Under the pieces are notes generated by a model. The model was not told the origin of the DNA, ran no database searches, and worked only from the letters and a program-made list of their open reading frames with translations. The position numbers and the translations under genes are program-made. Positions 1 to 11,576 of a DNA stretch of 64,000 nucleotides are shown here, piece after piece. Position 1 is the first letter of the stretch; each line of letters opens with the position of its first letter. Origin of the DNA: Marchantia polymorpha subsp. ruderalis (taxonomy: Eukaryota > Streptophyta > Marchantiopsida > Marchantiales > Marchantiaceae); NCBI GenBank assembly GCA_037833965.1, contig AP031358.1, forward strand, positions 7,696,001-7,760,000, written 5' to 3'.

Positions 1-43
1 CTAGAAAGTTGGATAAAACTAAATTATATGACTGAATTGAATA

Positions 44-82
44 AAAATTCAATCTTCACCTAAAACGTGAAGATTGAATTTT
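44..82. repeat. Perfect 16-bp hairpin
   Basis: The arms at 44-59 and 67-82 are perfect reverse complements (AAAATTCAATCTTCAC and its complement) around a 7-base loop. In duplicate copy B the left arm has decayed. Function unknown; it could be the footprint of a small foldback element. Confidence 0.8.
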
Positions 83-1520
83 ACATAAGCAAACTAAATT
101 CAAACTCAAAGTTTAAGGTTTGTAGAAGACGTTGAAGCTGAATTTTCTACTTACAACAATTAAGAGTAGAAAGATTTTTTCAAGTTTGATGTAAATGTTG
201 TTATACAAAATTTTACAACTTTCAGTTTTGAATCAAGTCGATGAATATCAGAAAGAACTATGTAGGTTTCAAAAAAATGAGTAGTTTTATTGCAAAGTTA
301 TTTTCCAAATAACTTGACATCTGTTTGAGTTTTAAAAATAAAAACTTATGAAATGAAATGAAAATATCATATTTTTGTCTTGCTGGTTATTGATATTCAT
401 ATTACTAAATTAGAAACTCTGCTGCATAAAAATTACTGAATTTGCTATGTTTAATTTGAATATGATGAATTTTTTAATTTTTTTGGTTCATTACTTTTTA
501 ATTCAATTTTTGGTACATTTATTAGCAAGTAGCACAAGTGTTGTTTTCTTATGATGGATAGAAAATCACTAGGAATGGATTGATAAATTCTTCAAACATG
601 ATTTATGATCATATTCACAAAAATTATATATTTAAATGGGTTTAAATAAACAATTCATTGAAAATATAGCAAAAAATCCCGATTTGAAAGATATTATTGT
701 CTAAAGATCAAAATCATTGATACTTCTTAGGTGTTAGTTCTAGAGTTGTTAAAATATCTAACAACATGTAAAAGCAGATTTGTATATTAAAATAACGTGA
801 AATAAAACATAACAAAGAGTAGTAATAGTATACGTTTATTAAATCCTGGTTGCTTTTTATGTTTGCTATTTTTTTTTATATATCTGATTATGATGATGAT
901 ACATTTTGTAAAATTGTAGTTATTAATTTGCTGAGATGTATGTCTTTAAAAAAATTAATTTAATAAGATTCAAAATTGAATAAAGTCAAAATTCCTTTGA
1001 TTCAAGTTTAATTCTTCACGTGAACATTTTAAATTTTGTTTTGGAGTGTTAGATTTGAAACGTAAAAAATACAATTATGAATGAAAAATGCTGAGGGGTT
1101 TAAGTATAGGTTTAAATTTTGTTAAGTCACAATGGTATTAATCTAGTATAAAGGACTAGTGTTAGACTGTTATTATATATGACAACAATTTCTAGATTTT
1201 TAGATCACATGCTTAGTGTTTGTGAGAAAAAATTCTAAGTTTGTGGATGTAGACTCCATTGATAATTATGTATATGGTGTGTCAATTTTTTAAAGTGCTT
1301 GATGTGTGAATTTTGCATTTGGACTTATATTGAGGTGAAAATAAATTATACTTCATGGATGTGACAAGTATAGATAGTTCATTGTAAGTTAAAGTTATGT
1401 CTATCTTGATTAAAATCCACTTCGATTTCAATGAATTATAGATATTTATTAATATTTTGTTCTAAACTGCAACCATTTTTTGCATATTTAAACTTTTGAC
1501 TTATCAACATCACATTGGCT

Positions 1521-2129
1521 TGATGATATTTGCTTGATGGTACCCCATCCAAATGTAAATTGCTTGATGGGACCCATAAAGTTTCAATTTACCCGATGGG
1601 ACCCCACAAACGGTCCACGTCACACTAATCTAGTATGAATAGATGACGGGGTTCTGCCGAACAAACCGAACAGCTGCCCAGTTTGCAGAAGTATGAAGCC
1701 TTGTGTACCGTTAGTGCGGAGTGGTTGACTCCAATATGTTTGAAAGGTGGCGAATAAAATTACCGGGAGCATCGCTGTGAAAGGAAGCAAATCTTAAGAA
1801 TGTATCTTACACATTGTCCGACTTTCGGACCGGTTATTGGTGAAGACCGCTCTGTTTAAAACTCCAGTGGCGCGTCACACAAACTATCGCAAAAACACAA
1901 ATTCAAATATATTTGTACAAGAATACATGCCTACAAGAACACATATTAGAACATATTATTACAAAAATGCGTATTAAAACTTATATGTACAAGAACATAT
2001 CCGTACAAGAACACATACTAGAACTTGGCGACGGCACACCGTCAATGGGGTCCCATCGGGTAGATTGAAACTTGATAGATCCTATCAAGCAATTTATGTT
2101 TGGATGGGGTCGCATCAAGCAAATACCTC
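1521..2129. mobile_element. Non-autonomous TIR element, copy 1
   Basis: Terminal inverted repeats of 79 bp lie at 1,528-1,606 and 2,046-2,124, with about 9 mismatches between them. Each TIR is itself made of three versions of a TTGCTTGATGGGACCC-like unit. Copy B of the surrounding duplication lacks the whole segment, giving an empty site between CATTGGCT and AAACTTTAG. No transposase is encoded. The target duplication is not clear here. A relative with the same kind of ends is at 52,323-52,948. The long TIRs, and the target duplication of the second copy, are most like Mutator-like elements. Confidence 0.75.
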
Positions 2130-5100
2130 AAACTTTAGTTGTTTTATAAGTTAATTTTTATGAAACTTATTTTTTCATTAAGCCAACGATTGATTTCAAG
2201 ATATTTATAGCCTCAAATTTTATTTTCAAGTATATTCTTTGTTTCAAATTTATCATGATTAGGTTACAAGTTAGAAAGAGTAGGTGATACTAGTAGATAC
2301 ATGCATAATTTGATATTTGTGCAAGTTTTTGCAAAGGTAAAATATGAATTACAAAATGTATTTTCACTTAAAACATAAATTTCAACTTGTATTATACTTC
2401 TTTAGAAATTTCACTTTACATTCAAGAAAACCAGTATTTTAGTAAATTTAATCATATTTAATTTAGAAATAAGCTATCATTAAAGTAATAATATGAAAAT
2501 AATATGAAAATAATATAAAATTATTTAATAAAATTAAAATTTCGTTAAATTTATATATATATTTTAGAATTTGTTAGATTATATATTATTTTAATGAATT
2601 TTTAATTAAAAAATTTTATTATTGATTTTAAATATTTATGAAACATGAAATATTTATGTTTAAATTGAATCAAAGTGAAATTTAATGTTGAATCAATTTG
2701 ATTCTTATGTGAAATTATAGAGATTGGTTTGACCATTGATAAAAAAACTTCAATTTAAAAGAAATAATTTCACATAAGAATCAAATAAATTGATTCAATT
2801 TAATTCAATCAACATCACATATTCAACCAAATTTATCATTTCAACCAAATTTAATGTTGAATCAATTTGATTCTTGTGTGAAATTATTTCTTTTAAATTG
2901 AAGTTTTTTTAAAATTTAAAAACTTGTAAAAAATATATGTTTAATTTAATTTGAAAAATGAAAAATTAGAAAAAATACTTACTTAAAAAAATGAAATATT
3001 TTATAATATAATGTAATATTATTTATACTAATTTCTTTGATTTGATATGTTTGTGTTGTTATCAGTAGTTTATTCTTTGATAAAAAGTATCATAAGAAAA
3101 GAAAATTTATTGATTTTATGAGAAGTAAAAGCCTATTAAAAATATCTCACATATTATTAGAAATTATCTAGACTGAATTCTTCATATATCACAGAATTTA
3201 ACTAATTTCAATCATTCAACTAATCTCTCACTATTTATAGAAAGTGACTTCATAAATTTTGGAATATAACTCTCCTACATCGTTTCAGCATATTGATATT
3301 ATGATGTAAAATTTCTTATTTTGATTATCTGTAAAATGTTATCAAATAGAATGTGTTCTAGTTTTTCCACTTGAACTTTTTCAGTCAAACGTTTAGTCCG
3401 TTCTTTTTCACCATTGATTGGATACCTTTTGATTCTTGTCATTAATATATATTTTTTATTTATGTGAATTACCACTATAAACAACGTTGCACTTAAATAG
3501 TCATTGAAAACTTCAAAATTCTAAATTTTTGGAGTAAGAATAATTTTATTTAGTCTTGCTGTACCTTGAAGTGTTCTGTTTATCATTGTCATAGTAAAGA
3601 AGAAAGTAAAACATTCGCATGCATATGTTTTCTGACCATATTCCTGTGATCACACATTGTAGTAATTCTGTCTGATTGTGGTGCGACTTGTCACGACCAC
3701 AATTTGCGTTGTGCCTTGCAATATGTGGATACAGATTTATCCATAAATCCATGACAGGCATAGGAGGAATCTGATCAGCTCATGTTCTATTCTGAGCAAA
3801 AAAATTATTGTGAGATCGCTTCAAAGCTACTTGTAGATGACTAATGATTTCAAGATTACAGATTTTGTATTTGCGTGTTAAACCATGTTTCAATTTGACA
3901 TTGGTCCTTTGGAATGACACCTGATATGTTACATGACACTTCACAATTATCTGATGGCTCTCACGATGTTGTTCCAAAATTCCAGTTGAGTCTTGTAAGT
4001 TTACTGGGTTTCTGGTGATCGAACTACCAAGAATTCGGAGTCTCCAAAACTCATGCAGGAGTTTTCATTCTTCAATTCAGTAAAGTTTTAATTACATATA
4101 AAATATTGAATATTATAAAGAAATTTTTATTAAGAATAAAAAATTGTAAAAAAGATTTTAAAATAGTAAATTTTGTGAAAAATAATTCAAACATATAACA
4201 AAATTCACGGAATTTAGTAAATAATTTGACTAACCCAAAAAAGAAAATAATGTATGACAATGATCATGAACTGTAAAATAATTTTTATTACTTGAAATAA
4301 ATGATAAAAACATGAGTTTTGACATTTGTGTTTTTGAAAATATTTGAAATAATTTCTAAGTCACTAATAAAAAATTTTGGTTTTTAAAATGTATTAAAAT
4401 AACATCAAATTTCATAAAAATAAATCATAACGTCAAAGAAATATTTTTTTATAGTTTTGATTTATTTAATGGAACACATAAAATAAAAAATTACAAATAT
4501 TATCAAAATATTCTTTAATGGTACGATACAGGTAAGTTTTTAGATAATAATTCACACATAAATGAAAATATCATTTATATAGTGATCAAAGTAAGATATA
4601 ATGCATGAAGATTTCATAAACGGAATACTCTTTCAAAAAATATGTGTTTAAATATAATAAATAAAATAAAATAATTCATTTTTAATTAAATTTAATATTT
4701 AATTTAATTTGAATATTAATTAGATTTAAAAATTTAAAATAATTTTAATTGATATATATATATTATACTAGAATTAAAAATTAAAAAATTAAAAATTACC
4801 TTATCAATATAGTAAAAAATGAAATATTATTTAATTAAAAATTATATTATATTATATCAAACATTATTGCTAATCTAATATTTTAATATAATCTTCTAAA
4901 TAAATAATTAATTATTGTTAGCTTAATGCAGGTCTGAGGTTGAACTCCAGTTAATCTGTCTTACGTTAAATTCAGGTTTAGGCTTAATTCTAATTATGAG
5001 TAAAACTAGTATTTGCTACCTTCTATATACTTTTATTTTTCCATTTATAACCATATTTTGTAAAATAAAATAAAATGAATATTAGATAAATTGAAGATCG

Positions 5101-6060
5101 TTCATTGCAATATTTGATACCTATCAAACATATCCATATCTTCTAAATCAAAAATTACTGTTTTCACTATCTATATGAATCAATGATTAAATTGATCGTT
5201 ACGGTTGCAAGCAAGACAATAAGATGAAAATCATCCATGTACAATGATGCGGATTGAAAGAATTTTCAGATTAGGCTATGGATATTATTATATTAAATTT
5301 GTTACTTTGAATCTTCAACCAAGTGTACAAGTATGATAAATGTATTCTGCATCTCAAAGAATCATGAAACAAATTGTATATCTTCTTGAAATCAATGAGC
5401 TTCAAGAAAAAATATTATGGTTTAGATTCAATATCACATTGATAGATACATTTGCTGATCTGATTATTAATTTCTAAAGTTTTAAATAGTAAAAAAGTAA
5501 TAAAATAAAAAATTTTCATGTATTCAGTTAAGTAACTACATCATATTAATAATTGTCAAGTGTGTTGTCATTTTGCTTAAGTTTTGAAGACTCTTGTGTT
5601 TGAAAACCAAGTTTTGGTTGATGTGTTTCCATCTTGTGTTTGAAAAACAACTTTTTGGTTTATGCATTAGAAGGTTATAATTTGGTAATACTAGCCTACA
5701 AAAATATCTAGTGTAGATCATATTGTATATGCTTATGATCATATTGGACAATAAATACTAACATGATTGTCTAAAGCTTTAAATACTCCACAATCAAATT
5801 TATTAACTTTAGGTATATTTCCAAATAGCAACAACTTTTGCAACCCTCAATGACTTGTGGTTGATTAAATAAAAAATTCATAAACTTAATGGAGTATTTT
5901 TTGCTTTGGAGATGATGCAATGGAAAATATGCTTTACGCATGCAGCTAATTCAAATGTAAAACATTTCTTCCAATTTAATAAACAGCCAACAATATTACA
6001 AAATCATTTCTTTAGGTTCATCACATATTAAGTCAGATATATTCACGATTTCATCTCACT
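2130..6060. other. AT-rich intergenic repeat DNA
   Basis: After the end of duplicate copy A at about 2,299 this is very AT-rich, with homopolymer and TA runs. The only structures I can support are the foldback at 2,741-2,910 and a higher-complexity patch on the minus strand at about 3,546-3,980 that I do not recognise. No gene is supported. Confidence 0.6.
2741..2910. repeat. Foldback element with ~55-bp arms
   Basis: The arm at about 2,741-2,797 is the near-perfect reverse complement of about 2,856-2,910, separated by roughly 58 bases. A third, direct copy of part of the right arm lies at about 2,680-2,715. No coding potential; it resembles a small MITE-like foldback, but I see no clear target duplication. 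Confidence 0.7.
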
Positions 6061-6349
6061 TGTTGATGTTAACTCTAGTTAAAGAGTTAACTGAGGTTAG
6101 TTAACCAAAGTTAACCACATATGTAGCTATTTATAGCTTAGAGTGGTTGATTACCTTGGGTATATATACCCTGAGGGTGATAGGAAGAGACTCACTTCAA
6201 GCATTCAAGCAGTAAACTCTCTAGTGCTCTTCTTCCCGTGGACGTAGCCCTTGAGGGTGAACCACATTATACTTTCGTGTCTCTGGTGTCCACGTTTTAC
6301 TCTGGTGTCGATGTGACTGATTGATGAGTTCTGAGTTTTAACGTTCATA
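6061..6349 (+). repeat. Copia 5' LTR
   Basis: Starts TGTTGATG and ends AACGTTCATA. It contains the perfect palindrome GGGTATATATACCC at 6,158-6,171, the likely TATA region, and near its start an inverted repeat, GTTAACTCT then AGAGTTAAC, spaced by six bases. Confidence 0.93.
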
Positions 6350-6376
6350 ATTGCTATCAGAGCCGGTTTCGGTTCG
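6350..6376 (+). promoter_or_regulatory. Copia primer-binding site
   Basis: Directly after the 5' LTR, TGCTATCAGAGCCGGTTTCG matches the complement of the initiator tRNA-Met 3' end with one clear difference from the usual TGGTATCAGAGCC. This is the usual minus-strand primer site in plant Copia elements. Confidence 0.85.
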
Positions 6377-7775
6377 GAGCTCTATGACAAAGTGTCAGTT
6401 AGTGTGATAGTGGTTTTTTCTTAAGTTCATGGGACGACTAACCTTATTTTCAGATGCTGACAGTTTGCTAAATCCGAGACGAGATGAAGTTTTTTGACGA
6501 TTACAGAAAACTGACAGGAATTTTGATAGTGACAGATTTTTGATGCGTGACAATTTTTTCATCTTTGTTTGTGAGAGTGTTTTTCTCGTGAACGAGAAAG
6601 TGTATTCTTGTTTAGGAGATTGCCACGGTGATAGAAGTATTTGGTGATAGTTTTCCAAAGTTTTTCAGGCTCGTCTGACTGAACTAAAAAGAATCCGTGA
6701 AGAAAAGAGCAACAAACATGGCAATAGTTGCGGTGAATCAAGGTTTTGGGCTTATTTTACAGGTTTCTTTGTTGACATGATTCTAGTGAGTCAAATTGTG
6801 GAAGAACTTGTTCACCTTCGAGAGAAGTTGTTTGAACTTTGACTACACGCAGGCATGTCCTAGTGCTACATTTTCCGTTCTTTCAGAGATGCTCTCTACG
6901 GCAAAGTAAGCCTTGCATGCCGCGATTCAGGAGTGCTCCTATTCATCTATTCAAAACTGTGCTCTACAATATTTCACTTTTTGATGGTATTCTTTCCCAA
7001 GACTCAGAAGATAGAAGTGACTATACTCCTCGCCCAAGCGAAGTTGGTCCCCACAGCGAGCGTGAGGATTTTGCTAGAACTAAAAGCTGATTATTCCTAG
7101 GGTGGTGATTTGCTCGAGCTGTATGAGGCTAAGCTGCTTGACTTCATCAGAAGTTTTCTCTTGAATTCGAAAGTTGTGTTGAAGAAGTATAGAGAAGAGT
7201 TTTTGAGCGATTTTGAAGACAGTTGCAATGATTCCGCCATGACTCATGAGCACGAAGACTGGGGAAATCACATTTTTGAGCAAGAACACTAGATACAAAC
7301 GCTTGGATGGAGAACCTTTTTAATCTTTGACAATGCAAGAAGGTAATAAAAAAATAAAAAAAAAAAAAATTAATTTCTCAACTGTTTACATGAGAGTTCA
7401 GGACTATTTGCAGCTGCGAATCGGTGTGCACAAGAACATGAGTGTGCAGGCTCTGCCGGATGTGTGAGGAAAATTCAGAGCACAATTAGATAGAAGTTCA
7501 GAACGACGACGGCTCCCAACGCCTTCACGACTACGTGCTGCCGTGCCTCACAGTGATTGACTCGGATCGACCGATGAGGATGTGCAGCTGACGCCGAGCC
7601 AAGTCTCGAAGGGCTGAGAAGCAGGATCAACCCCCGAAACAACACCCCGAACGACAACCTGGGTGGTGGCTGAAGCGGCTGAACGTTCCCCGGCGCGGCA
7701 AGGCACGGCGAGCGGCGTGTGGCTCGACAGACTCCCCCAACGGCAGGTCAGGGCGGCCTCTAAGACCAGATTTTG
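6377..7775 (+). other. Copia 5' leader, no gene recognised
   Basis: About 1.4 kb between the primer-binding site and the start of the inserted Gypsy-type sequence. Short open frames exist on both strands but none resembles a known domain. The last 300 bases (about 7,480-7,770) are GC-rich, unlike the surroundings. It may be leader sequence of the Copia element or a further insertion. Confidence 0.45.
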
Positions 7776-8524
7776 CATGTGTGAAATAAAACTAGAATTA
7801 TCCAAGGAGTTAATCATGGTTAGGATAGTTATGACTAAATCTAGCTAGTTATGACTAAGTCTAGCTAGTTTAGCTATAATGTCCATACTTGACGGAATAA
7901 CTAGAGAATTTCTAGAAGATTTGAGTGAGCACTTCTATTTTGTCTTGTACAAAAGTCTAGATTCCAAGAGAAAAGACTTTTGAACTTCATGTTTAGTTTT
8001 GATTGGTTTGACTAAAGTAAGGAGTATTCCATTGGTGAGACTAAGTCTAATGTTGACTTAGTGGAAAGTGGAAATTCTAGAAGTGGAAAAGGCACAAATG
8101 GCATGTCGCCACCTCAATCTAGGGATTAGTAAACATCTAGAAGGTTTAGGGGGCCAATGGCATGTTGCCACATATTGATAACTAGTCAACCTTACTATGA
8201 TTTATCTTCGTAAAAGTAGGTTATATAGAAATTACCATTTGTTACTATGGTAAATTCTCAAGTAGTATATATAGAGAGGTAGGGAAGAGCATCTCAAGCA
8301 AGTTTGGAGAGTTCATATGTAGAGACTTGTTTCATATATGAAAGAGTGACGAATTTTCAGTACCTTGGAGTGTCGATGAGTGTATGAGTTGGAGTGATAC
8401 CTTGAGAGATTGTGTGAGAGGGTGTTTAGGTTATGAGTATGATGCGGAATCCTAGTTTTCTAGAATCATGATGAGCTACCAAAAAGCCATCTGAGGTAAA
8501 CCTGAGTGAGAGTCAGCCCGGAGG

Positions 8525-8740
8525 TTGCATTTTTGGTTCCGTTGCCGGGACCTCAATCTAGAAGGCGGAATGTTTAGGATTCGATTTCTAGCTCGAGAGA
8601 AAGTATACATGAGGGATCACTTGGTGTTAACATTGGGGAATGAAAGAGCGGAGAGTGTGCTTGAGAGCGAAATTCCCTTTGTTTATCCAATAGTCTCATA
8701 TGATAGCCTAGAAGTAATTTTGTATGTTTTGTTCACATAA
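8525..8740 (+). CDS. Gypsy leader ORF, 71 codons (fossil element)
   Basis: A small ORF overlapping the primer-binding site of the 7,776-10,330 fragment. Its C-terminal half contains VLESEIPFVYPIVSY, which matches VMESQVPLILPIVSY in the equivalent small ORF (12,964-13,182) of the nested chromodomain element. Over a gap-free 43-residue stretch I count 15 identities. No known domain is recognised. It might be the remains of an accessory leader protein, or simply shared leader sequence. Confidence 0.5.
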   Translation: MHFWFRCRDLNLEGGMFRIRFLAREKVYMRDHLVLTLGNERAESVLESEIPFVYPIVSYDSLEVILYVLFT

Positions 8741-9256
8741 ACAGGTCTTTTTGAGAGAAAAGTGATCTTAGACACCGAAAAAGCATTTTTGAAGGTATTT
8801 TTCAAAGTTTTTATTGATTTTAGAATGGAAGATAGAGAACGTTTACGTTTTTGTTTCAGGTCCAGGTCATGTGTAAACAGAAAGATATGAGAGTTAGAAG
8901 TTGAGAGGGTTTTCACGTGTACCAAAAGTTTGCTCTCTGGAAAGTTTGTACAGAGAAAATTCTTCTTGTGTATTTCAATTTAGGCTTTGAAACTTCTTAC
9001 GCATGTGTATTGGAAGATTAACTACGTGCAAGTCAAAATTTCACTGAGAGATCACGCCTAGAGAGTAAGTTATGATGATTTGAAGTTTAGGGGGTACAAA
9101 ATCAGGATAAGAGAGCAAAAGTTTTGGGTTTCTTTATTCGCAGTTTTGGCCTAGTAGATAACGTTTCTGGGAGATACCTTTTGAGTGGTTTCCACCTTAT
9201 GGAAAAATGAGTGATCAAGGGGCTGGAAGGTTAGGTTATCCAAAGTACCTCAAGGT

Positions 9257-9649
9257 TTGGATGTTATAGTGTCTCTAGACTCCAATACAAGAGAATTCAA
9301 GGTGGAGTCTGAAGAAAGAGTAGTTGGTCAATCCCCAAGAGTCAAACGTGAGACTTGCTTTTATTGTGGAGAGGAGGGACATAAGGTTGTCAATTGTTCC
9401 CTGCGGAACAAGGATAGAAGATTAAGGAGCAAGAGTACCTTGGGAGATTTGAAACTTCACTTGGGACCATCATCGCCACATGAATCCCAAAGTGCAACCT
9501 TTTGTGACAATTGCGGAGTGATTGGACTACCGGCGGGACACGAATGCAGCGGAGTGAAAGCGCTTCTAGAATCACTTGTGGAAGGGTTTGACGGCAAGCT
9601 AAGTGCTGAAACGGAGAAAGTGACCTCAGCGGGTTCAAGCTCAAACTGA
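9257..9649 (+). pseudogene. Zinc-knuckle ORF of the Gypsy fragment
   Basis: About 130 codons with a clear CCHC zinc knuckle, CFYCGEEGHKVVNC, followed by a second Cys/His-rich stretch (CDNCGVIGLPAGHEC) of a different spacing. Zinc knuckles of this type bind RNA in gag proteins. Unusually it lies upstream of, not after, the capsid-like gag segment at about 9,869. It could belong to a rearranged gag. Treated as part of a fossil element. Confidence 0.6.
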
Positions 9650-9868
9650 AGATGGAGATCATCATTCGAATGATGGAGAAGATGATGATGAGGATAAGAC
9701 TCATTGTATGCCTAGGGGAGGAGAGAGCTTTGGCTATCTTGGAGCAACCAATTACTTTTGTGTTTCCTTTGATGAATTACTCAAGGATGGAGTTAGTGTT
9801 GTTTGTATTGTATTAGGGAGTTCCATATAAATTTCAAATAGAAAAAAAAAATTATAAAAAAATAATAG

Positions 9869-10280
9869 TTGGAAATGGGAAAGCTTCCGGTGTTTTATGG
9901 GAGGGAAAATGAGGATGTAGAAGCCTTTGTTAGGGACTTCAAGAGGGCTTGCATAGGAAACAATGAAAGGAAGAAGGTTGAGTGGGCTATGCTTTTGCCG
10001 GATTTCTTGGAGTATTCTGCTCTCAAATGGTACCAGGAGTACAAGAGAGAACATGTGGAGGAGGACACGTGGGAGACATTGACGGAGAGCCTCATCGAAA
10101 ACTTTCTTCCCAATGAAAGTTATGAAAAGCTGATGTGTGAAGTCACCTTCTTGAAACAAGGAGAGAACGAGAAGCTGAGGACCTATGTGGAAAGAACTGA
10201 GAAGTTAGAGTCGAGGTTCCACGTGGTGTTGATGAAGGGTGGAGACGAAGTGGATGCTACAATGGTGGGGATACGAGCAA
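9869..10280 (+). pseudogene. Gypsy gag capsid-like segment
   Basis: Shows the Ty3/Gypsy retrotransposon gag pattern: LPVFYGRENEDVEAFVRDF at the start, then ALKWYQEY, then a TWETLTESLIENF stretch, as in the Retrotrans_gag family that forms the particle shell. It runs into GC-rich repetitive DNA at about 10,290. Partial fossil. Confidence 0.75.
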
Positions 10281-10289
10281 TGCTCATGC

Positions 10290-11110
10290 TCACGACATCC
10301 AGTGTAGGAGCGGCGGCGTACAGCGGTGGGTAGTCGGGCAGCTAGCAGCGAGTCAGGCGGACTATAGGTTAGGGCCTCCCGCAGCAGAGAGCAGGAGGGC
10401 AGCGGTGTGGGCAGGGCTGCAGTACACCCTTACCGCGGTTTGGACAGTCACCAGCCCCCACGCGGCTCGGTTGCAGCGGGGGACGACCCGCCGCTCGGAC
10501 GGCTTGGAGCGGAGGAGCCCCGCCTCTAACCTACTCCCGTTAGGGCAGGGTTGTAGCCTCCCCGAGGTTAGGCCAACCCCCCCCCCCCTCCTCCCTTCGG
10601 CGCGCGACCACCTTTCGTACCGGTTACAACCCTTCCGGGCAAGGTTGTAGCCTCCCCTAGGTTAGGCCACCCCCCCCCTTCGACGCGCGACCACCTTTCG
10701 TACCGGCTACAACCCTTCCAGGCGGCTCCTAGATCCCTGCCCACTGTGGTGAGGTGTAGGAATCAAGTGTACGCTGAGCGAAGTTCAGCGGTTAGGGAGG
10801 GAGGCCACGGTTAGGGCAGGGTTGTAACCTCCCCGAGGTTAGGCCACCCCCGCGCGGTTAGGGAGGGAGGCCACCAAGGAGCCCCCACGCCCCAGAAGGA
10901 GGAGGCCACTCGGTTAGCGAAGGGAGGCCACGGAGGAGCCATCCCGCCCCCGAAGGAGGAGGAGCCCTCAGGGAGGGAGGAGGCCGCAGGTTTTTTGTTT
11001 TTTCTCTGTTTGTAGGAAGTCCTCCCGCCCCGCGCGGGTGAAGACAAACACCACCCCGCTCGCTGGGTGGTAAGGAGGCAAGAGGGCACGAGCGAAGAAA
11101 ACAGCACCCC
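10290..11110 (+). repeat. GC-rich repetitive block
   Basis: An abrupt GC-rich island in otherwise AT-rich DNA. A unit of roughly 96 bp (GGTTGTAGCCTCCCC, AGGTTAGGCCA, a run of C, GCGCGCGACCACCTTTCG) occurs at about 10,550-10,640 and 10,641-10,735, with a partial third copy near 10,817. Further on, GGTTAGGGAGGGAGGCCAC-like units recur. Open frames across it have no recognisable domain and are best read as repeat artefacts. Confidence 0.75.
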
Positions 11111-11576
11111 CGTTTAGGTCAGAGCTTCGTCTGCAACGTGGTTGGAACTGAATTTGATCGAGGTCCGACGTGGTCAGTTGTAGTTAACGTCATAGTTGAA
11201 GTCGTGGTTTGACTTACCGTGGTTACGGTCGACATAGTTAGATCGACTGTGGTTACAGTTGACGTAGTTGATCTAAACGTGGTTACAATACTGGTCGGAG
11301 GGGCAACGTAGTCAACGGTCGAACGACGGTAACGGTGACGGTGACAGTGATATCAACAGTGACAGTCGGACCAACGGTACAGGAATATTCCGTCATAAAT
11401 ATTTCTCAAAAATATTTTTCATCAAAAACTAGTCAAATTGGGTATCGTTGGAAACCTCTCGACACAACTAGAGCATCTGGACCCTTTTCAAGACCTGAAC
11501 AATGACTCAAAAGGAGGAAATTGACTCGGAAGCTGCTATTGTCTCTCATTTTTGACGTGCAAAGTCTGTAGGTCGA
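11111..11576 (+). other. Low-complexity leader before Copia gag
   Basis: From about 11,140 to 11,390 the sequence is built of short degenerate units such as GTGGTTACGGTCGAC and GTTGACGTAGTT, continuing as TGACGGTGACAGTGA-like triplets. No gene is seen. It leads directly into the Copia gag coding sequence. Confidence 0.5.

Larger units (their letters stand above)
1..2299 (+). repeat. Diverged direct duplication, copy A
   Basis: This AT-rich stretch aligns by eye with 23,291-24,912 in the same orientation from the first base of the window to about 2,299, so the unit probably extends left beyond the window. Long identical islands such as the segment around 130-170 alternate with small indels and substitutions. 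Copy A holds an extra ~609-bp inverted-repeat element (1,521-2,129) that copy B lacks. No coding potential is visible. It may be an old repeat family or a segmental duplication; I cannot tell which. Confidence 0.85.
7776..10330 (+). mobile_element. Gypsy-type 5' fragment inside the Copia element (fossil)
   Basis: An LTR-like segment ends in CA at about 8,529 and is followed within four bases by TGGTTCCGTTGCCGGGA, which resembles the tRNA-Asp-type primer site of Tat/Athila-class Gypsy elements. Downstream come a ~71-codon leader ORF (8,525-8,740), a zinc-knuckle ORF (about 9,257-9,649) and a Gypsy capsid-like gag segment (about 9,869-10,280, with the ALKWYQEY type motif). No pol and no second LTR are found in the window, so this is a partial fossil. 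The left boundary is approximate. Confidence 0.7.

Noticed and set aside
10550-10960. GGTTAGGG motifs as telomere repeats
   Set aside because: They do not form a tandem TTTAGGG array; they are part of longer GC-rich units.
10405-11107. Open frames across the GC-rich block as proteins
   Set aside because: They are low-complexity translations of a nucleotide repeat.
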